Part shown: positions 59,246 to 64,000 of the stretch, in pieces
How the letters are laid out: every line of letters starts with the position of its first letter
Position numbering within the stretch: the first letter of the stretch is position 1
Source of the DNA: Gnetum montanum
Lineage: Eukaryota > Streptophyta > Gnetopsida > Gnetales > Gnetaceae
Length of the DNA stretch: 64,000 bases
NCBI GenBank assembly: GCA_015680685.1
Contig: MNCI01006151.1
Location: 782,748 to 846,747 of the forward strand
Direction: 5' to 3'
Program-made: the position numbers and the translations under genes
Notes under the pieces: model-generated
Told to the model about the DNA's origin: nothing
The model's input: the letters and a program-made list of their open reading frames with translations, nothing else
The model's database searches: none

Positions 59246-60737
59246 CTAGAGCAAGATGAAAGAAAATTTTTTAGTTTCAACAAATACCATGATTTGGTTA
59301 AGAAGTTAGGGCTTAAAAGCTTGGAAAAAATGGAAGACTAACACATGTTGTATAAGAGAATGAGCCTACAAAAGCTTAGATTTAGAACAAGCACTAATTT
59401 GATGAAGGATGTCTTTAATCACCTAATAGTTAAAACAATCTATGAAAAGAATAAACTCTATTTCAAAGGGAACATAGAGTGATTCATTAACATTAGCATT
59501 AGGAAAGCATATGAGATCTATGGTGTCATTGATCCTAATATTAGTGAAGGGGAAAGAACAACAAATTAATGAGAAAGTGCTTAGTGGTAGACTTTGGCTG
59601 TATTTAGACATGGGGAAGATTGTAAGGGTTTCACCAGTATAGCTCAAAAAGGCTTGGGGTTATAGAAATAACATTCTAAAGGAAAATGAGCTTAGGTTTC
59701 CTCATAGAATTTTTATTTTAGCACTTAATTCTCTATAGATCAAGAGATTAACTCTATTGGAGATTATCATATTTAAGCTTGGGTAGCTTTGGAGAATTGT
59801 AGAAATTTCTTTCTAGTTCAATATATAAATAATGTTCTACAACAAAGTTTGTCTAAAATTCATGAGCAAGAAACTTAGCTAATTTTGAGCTTGTTTCTCA
59901 TGGATTATTTATTTAGTGAGATTCCAAAATCAAAGTGCACTACCCCAATTTTTGCTGGATATAGCTTGTAATGTAGAGCTTGACCAGAAGACCCTTACTT
60001 TGATTTCTTCCTACTTATCTATTAGAGAAGCTATTTTAACTTCTAGGCTCTAGATTTTTTAATGAATTTTTTTTACCACCATTTTTTTTAAAAAAATTAT
60101 TCTAGGAGTTCTCCCATATAGAATTAATTAGAAAATAATTGTGAAGACAAAAATAAGTGTCATGGAGCTATTTTTCTTTATGCTAGGTACCCATTGATAT
60201 TGATAGTAGGTTTTAAAGATCAGGCCCATAAAATCTCAAGATTTGTAATCCTATACTTAGTAGCTCTAGAGGTAGGAAGACAAATGTGGAAAAGCCTGCT
60301 TAGGCATGACTACAAATAGAAAGAAGTTTTCCCTCTAAAATTTGACTTTTGGAAATTGAACATTGCTAGCCAAAAGATATAAAGAACAATGTGATCTTTC
60401 AGTAGCTCTAAAAAGGATCTATTTGATTACAAAAACTAGAAAGATGCATTAGCCTAATGAGATAGATATTTTTTATCAGAGAGCTTTAGAGAAGGAGGTA
60501 AATTAGGCTAGATGTAAAACAGAGGGACAGTTGAGAAAAAGCTTATCAATGAAGCTCTTGGCATCATCATGTAATCAACCTATAGTAGAGGCATGTAGAT
60601 GGATGGAGTGTAGAGATTATCCTTTAGCTAGATACTTCCCAAAGGTTTATATAGTCTTGATGAAAGATAATTATTTCTTTAGAAAGCTCAATAACCTTGA
60701 AGAAGCTCTACATGATGAGAGATTTTCCCCTAGTAGT
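59246..60737. other. AT-rich DNA between E and F, unassigned
   Basis: Before E inserted this was continuous with 51310-52208. Short frames occur (for example 60531-60740), but I recognise no family. It could be further relic of element G or unrelated old repeat. GTAGT (60733-60737) would be one target-site copy of F. Confidence 0.4.
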
Positions 60738-61542
60738 TGATAAGTGCCGAGGTACCCCTATGCTCAACCATACGAATATGAGTGTGTACGCGCAATCTAG
60801 TTAAACTTCACAGATGGATTAGTTGTTGCACCAAGATAGTTATACGTTGATTGTAGTTTTTTGTCTTCCCACTTGGACTAGTAGTAGCTTTATCACATAT
60901 GGTTTAGTTTGGAGTGAGGCATATGATGTTGTCCTAACTCTATGTTACTCTTGATAATAAAAAAGATAAATTGATTAAATTAATAGTAAGAGTAAAACAT
61001 AAATTAGCCTATGGTGATGGTATCCATCCTTAACCATCCGTACACGTCTTGGACTTCATGGGATTACTATTGGGTGTGCCAAGTATTTGCACTTAAATGC
61101 TCATGATTAAGGTGTACACATTCCACTTAATGACAAGAAAAGTAAATAACAATAAATCAAATGTTAACTAAAGAAGACATTACATAATTAAATCAAGAAA
61201 ATTAATCTAAGTGAATGCTGCAATGATGAAAGTAATCTCGATATTTATTGTTGGTCATGCATGTGTCCAAGTATGTCACACTTGAACAAAGGTGCCATAC
61301 AATTACAAACATCACACTACAGACATGCACTAGGAATAACTAGCTTGGAGGAAAGAACTAAAACTAAACTACAAAAAGGAAAGAACTTCTAACTCTCTAA
61401 TGATCTCCCCCTCCCCTCACTGTGCACTTGAGTATTGTATTTATGGACTAACACAAGAATCACGATATTGTGCATACAATATTGTATCTAGATCATGATA
61501 TCACATACCCGATATTAGGGCTTGGAAAACTGCAATTCATCA
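60738..61542 (-). repeat. 3' LTR of element F
   Basis: On the minus strand it starts TGATGAATTGCAG and ends GCACTTATCA. GATATC-like words, CCATAAATACA as TATA position and CAATAAATAT as poly(A) region occur in the order seen in A2. The inner U5 stem CTTAATCAT/ATGGTTAAG has one wobble pair. Confidence 0.88.
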
Positions 61543-61555
61543 TACCCCACAACTA
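61543..61555 (-). other. Polypurine-tract position of F
   Basis: Minus-strand AGTTGTGGGGTA adjoins the LTR. It is equivalent to AGTTGTGGGGGTA in A2. Confidence 0.55.
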
Positions 61556-61706
61556 AATAAAAACTTATCCTCGAGTTAATACAATGAGAAATGAGTCTCT
61601 TACAGAACATTATGAAGGTATGGAATTATTGACTAACCATGCCACAATATGAGATACACAAAACTTGGACACAAAACACAAAATACAAAATGCAAAATTT
61701 TGGAAC

Positions 61707-64000
61707 TCATGTGGTTCCTGAAGGTGGTGGCTCCTCATTCGTGCTTTCCCTGTTTCTAACCCTACAAGCTTCTGAGATTGTTAATGGATGAGAAGCACTT
61801 GTAGTTTCTCTTCTTCTGTCCAAGGATCATGCATAGTCCATGCTAATGTTCTAATGTTTGATGGAGTTGGCACCTTCCACAGACACAGTAGCTATGGAAA
61901 CATTTGGTTTTCTTTGACATACCATGTAGCAAACTGCCGTCATTCCTCCTTATAGGCTCTGGCTTTGTCTCGTAATTCCTGGTAATCTATTAGCCATTGA
62001 GCCAAGTTTTTTGCTACATATTTTTGGTCATGGTAGCTTGCTTTGATCACTTCTAATTCAAAGTTTTCAACTTCTAACTTTTGCAATGTTTTCTTATGTT
62101 CTGTAAACTCTATCTCATACTTAGCATAAGTGGAAGCTACTTGCTTCTCAAGTTTAGTTAACATGGCAAAGTTGGCATATTGTAGATTTGCCAACTCCAT
62201 GTACTTTGTTAAGTCCTGAATTTGCAAGTCTCAAATTTTCAGTTCTGCTTGGTGGGCGAAGGTGTAAGTATCCAGTACAACTCGCTAATTAGTGTATTAA
62301 GCACTAAAAGAATTAATGTGAGCCTTAGCCATAAAAATCTCCTTTTTGATGATTTCCTTGTACATCCCCACTTGATCACGGAAGTGTTCTTTTAACTTCT
62401 CATGCTTCTTGGCCTCATTTTTTCATGTACTTATCTCTATTGCTATCTTTTGACAGAAGGTGTAGACTTCCTCCATGGAGAGAGTTCTATTCTACCTAGC
62501 CAAGTGATTCATGTCTTGGTTGACTTGAACTAGTTGTTCTTGCATTTTTTGGAAACTTTATTTGAGAACATTCTTCTATTTCTCAACTATCATCAACTGA
62601 AGATTTTTAGTAGCAAGTAGTTTATTCTCCTCCTGTAAGCCCTTGAGAGCTTTAGTATGTGCATATGTTTGAGCTTGTGCCTTTGAAGCATCCGAATTAG
62701 CCTATTCTTGCTCCCTTGCCATATTTTTATTTTTTCCAACAATTTATTTAGTTGCTCAATTTTGAAAGCATCTAATTGCTTAGCTGTGATAAATTAGGAA
62801 TGATCCGTTCGTTCAGCTTATAGGATGATGAGCGTTTCTTGCTATCTTTGCAACTTTTCTTCTACATGCTTAGCCCTAACTTCAACCATGACCAATTTTC
62901 CTTTGGTGGAAATGAGGTCTGATTATGCTACTATGACATCTTGGGGGATGTCAGACAAGGACTTCATAACTTATCCTATTTGCAGCAAGTGATCCAAAAC
63001 ATCCTTATGTTCCATAGGAGGCATTGAGGAATTGGCCAAAACTTGAGCATCATGTTCTCCCGTGAAATCTATCAGTGGCACAATAAGGATGTTAAACGAT
63101 TCTTTGATGTGGTTTATAACTACCTCTACTACACCTGCCACATCCCAATGTTGCATGATCACAATTGTGGAACCTTCACTAGTTTTCAATCTGACCTAGA
63201 AGGATGAGGCATTCCCAAAGATCTGCTAAGACCACTGGGACTCTTCTCTTGAAATCAATGAAATATGTCCACTTGTAGATTCAATTGAAATAGTGGGTTG
63301 TACAACATCATCAATGACCATGAATAGGTTTTCAGCATCATGACTTCCCCAACTGACTGTCTCAGCAATTGTTTGGAGGTGACTAATATATAGTTGATAG
63401 TCTTGTTGTGGTGGTGGAAATTGTTGGACTTGCTGGATTATGGGTTGTCCGATGGGCCCCACTTCCTATTGTTGGTTAGGTCCTACTATTTGAGGCACAA
63501 TGGGCCCAACTATTTTCTCTTCCTCTTGCTCTCATTGCTTACCAACATCTTTCCTTGGCACTAGCGGTTTGAGTAGTTTAGCATATGAAGTGTTTTGGGA
63601 TTTTCTAGGAACATCATTCATGTAGCCCAAGATTCTAGCATGTCTACATAGCTTCTTGATAAGATAAGGAAAAAGCAAGGTAAGATTCCCTGTCTTTCTT
63701 TCTGCAGATTGCCTTAATATTTCCGTTAGATATAAATGGGGTAGATTCACATTAAATTTTTCCATCAAAATTGCACTGCACTATGCTACATAAGTAGATA
63801 ATTTGTTTAAACCTTTGCTGGGGAAAATGTAATATGTGCCAATTTTAAAGTAAATCCTCTCTTCCAGTGTCAATTCTCCATAAACTTTATTCTCCTTATC
63901 ATAAGCCCATTTCAACCATAATTTCCTTATGTCTGCATCCAAGTGAGTAGACAAATGAGCAACTTTTGATCCTTCCTTTGGAAGATTTAGGACCTTTGCA
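61707..64000 (-). pseudogene. ORF2 of element F (broken, 5' end outside window)
   Basis: Second copy of the A2 ORF2. From the right edge on the minus strand the frame contains GTYYIFPSKGLNKLSTYVA, then NLPHLYLTEILR, LPFPYLIKKLCRHARI and PRKSQNTSYAKLLKP. The Pro/Gln-rich part and SFNILIVPLIDFTGEHDAQ follow, then the coiled coil (LEKQVASTYAKYEIEFTEHKK). The stop at 61707-61709 is at the same place as in A2. Several in-frame stops and at least one frameshift between 62971 and 62227. Conservation of block order and end point in two separate insertions shows it belongs to the element. Confidence 0.68.

Larger units (their letters stand above)
60738..64000 (-). mobile_element. LTR retrotransposon F, minus strand, 3' part (A2 relative)
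   Basis: 3' LTR at 60738-61542, then (reading on the minus strand back from the LTR) the polypurine-like site, ORF2 end and ORF2 up to the window edge. LTR, tract and ORF2 all match element A2. The 5' half lies outside the window. Confidence 0.88.

Overview
The window is plant nuclear DNA, AT-rich and almost filled with decayed Ty3/gypsy-type LTR retrotransposons. There are no bacterial-style operons. The one convincing host gene has introns with GT..AG borders, and a tRNA-derived SINE and a hAT-type MITE are also present. Several large related LTR elements nested in each other around a single small gene suggest a large plant genome. A gymnosperm would fit, but that is inference.

Layout. 1-1397: minus-strand LTR element Z (5' LTR and start of gag; continues off the left edge). 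1398-7748: old AT-rich DNA with a hAT-like MITE (5423-5827) and an 84-bp tandem duplication (7231-7398). 7749-26759: element B, a gag-pol element whose protease is split by a complete 9-kb element, A2 (11509-20492). 26760-30643: host-gene island. A five-exon gene (28034-29498) encodes a predicted 255-residue, probably mitochondrial protein of unknown function, and SINE pieces lie on both sides. 30644-38030: element C (gag-protease only), inserted into a SINE. 39541-49531: element D, complete gag-pol. 49537-52208: relic G. 52209-59240: element E (gag-protease only, sister of C). 59246-60737: unassigned. 60738-64000: minus-strand element F, a relative of A2.

How the parts fit. All intact LTRs begin TGAT and mostly end CTCATCA. 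Each has a GATATC-rich U3, a TATAAATA box and an AATAAA signal. The primer-binding sites resemble the 3' end of tRNA-Asp (PBS consensus TGGCGCCGTTGCCGGGGA), as in the Athila branch. B and D are the autonomous type (gag, PR, RT, RNase H, IN). C and E share one internal deletion that removes RT to IN, so they are an amplified non-autonomous form. A2 and F lack pol but carry a second long ORF (ORF2) downstream of the 3' spacer. A2, C, D and E have perfect 5-bp target duplications. All coding regions except the start of gag in Z and the host gene are broken, largely by changes that look like C-to-T transitions.

The most unusual signal is a nested stem module in U5 of every LTR examined. Its sequence differs between copies while its pairing is kept (for example CTTGA/TCAAG, CTCAA/TTGAG, CTTAG/CTAAG). 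This points to a conserved RNA structure in the leader. The second is the pol-less A2/F lineage, in which a GATATC array, a TATA box and an intron-acceptor-like site lie directly upstream of ORF2.
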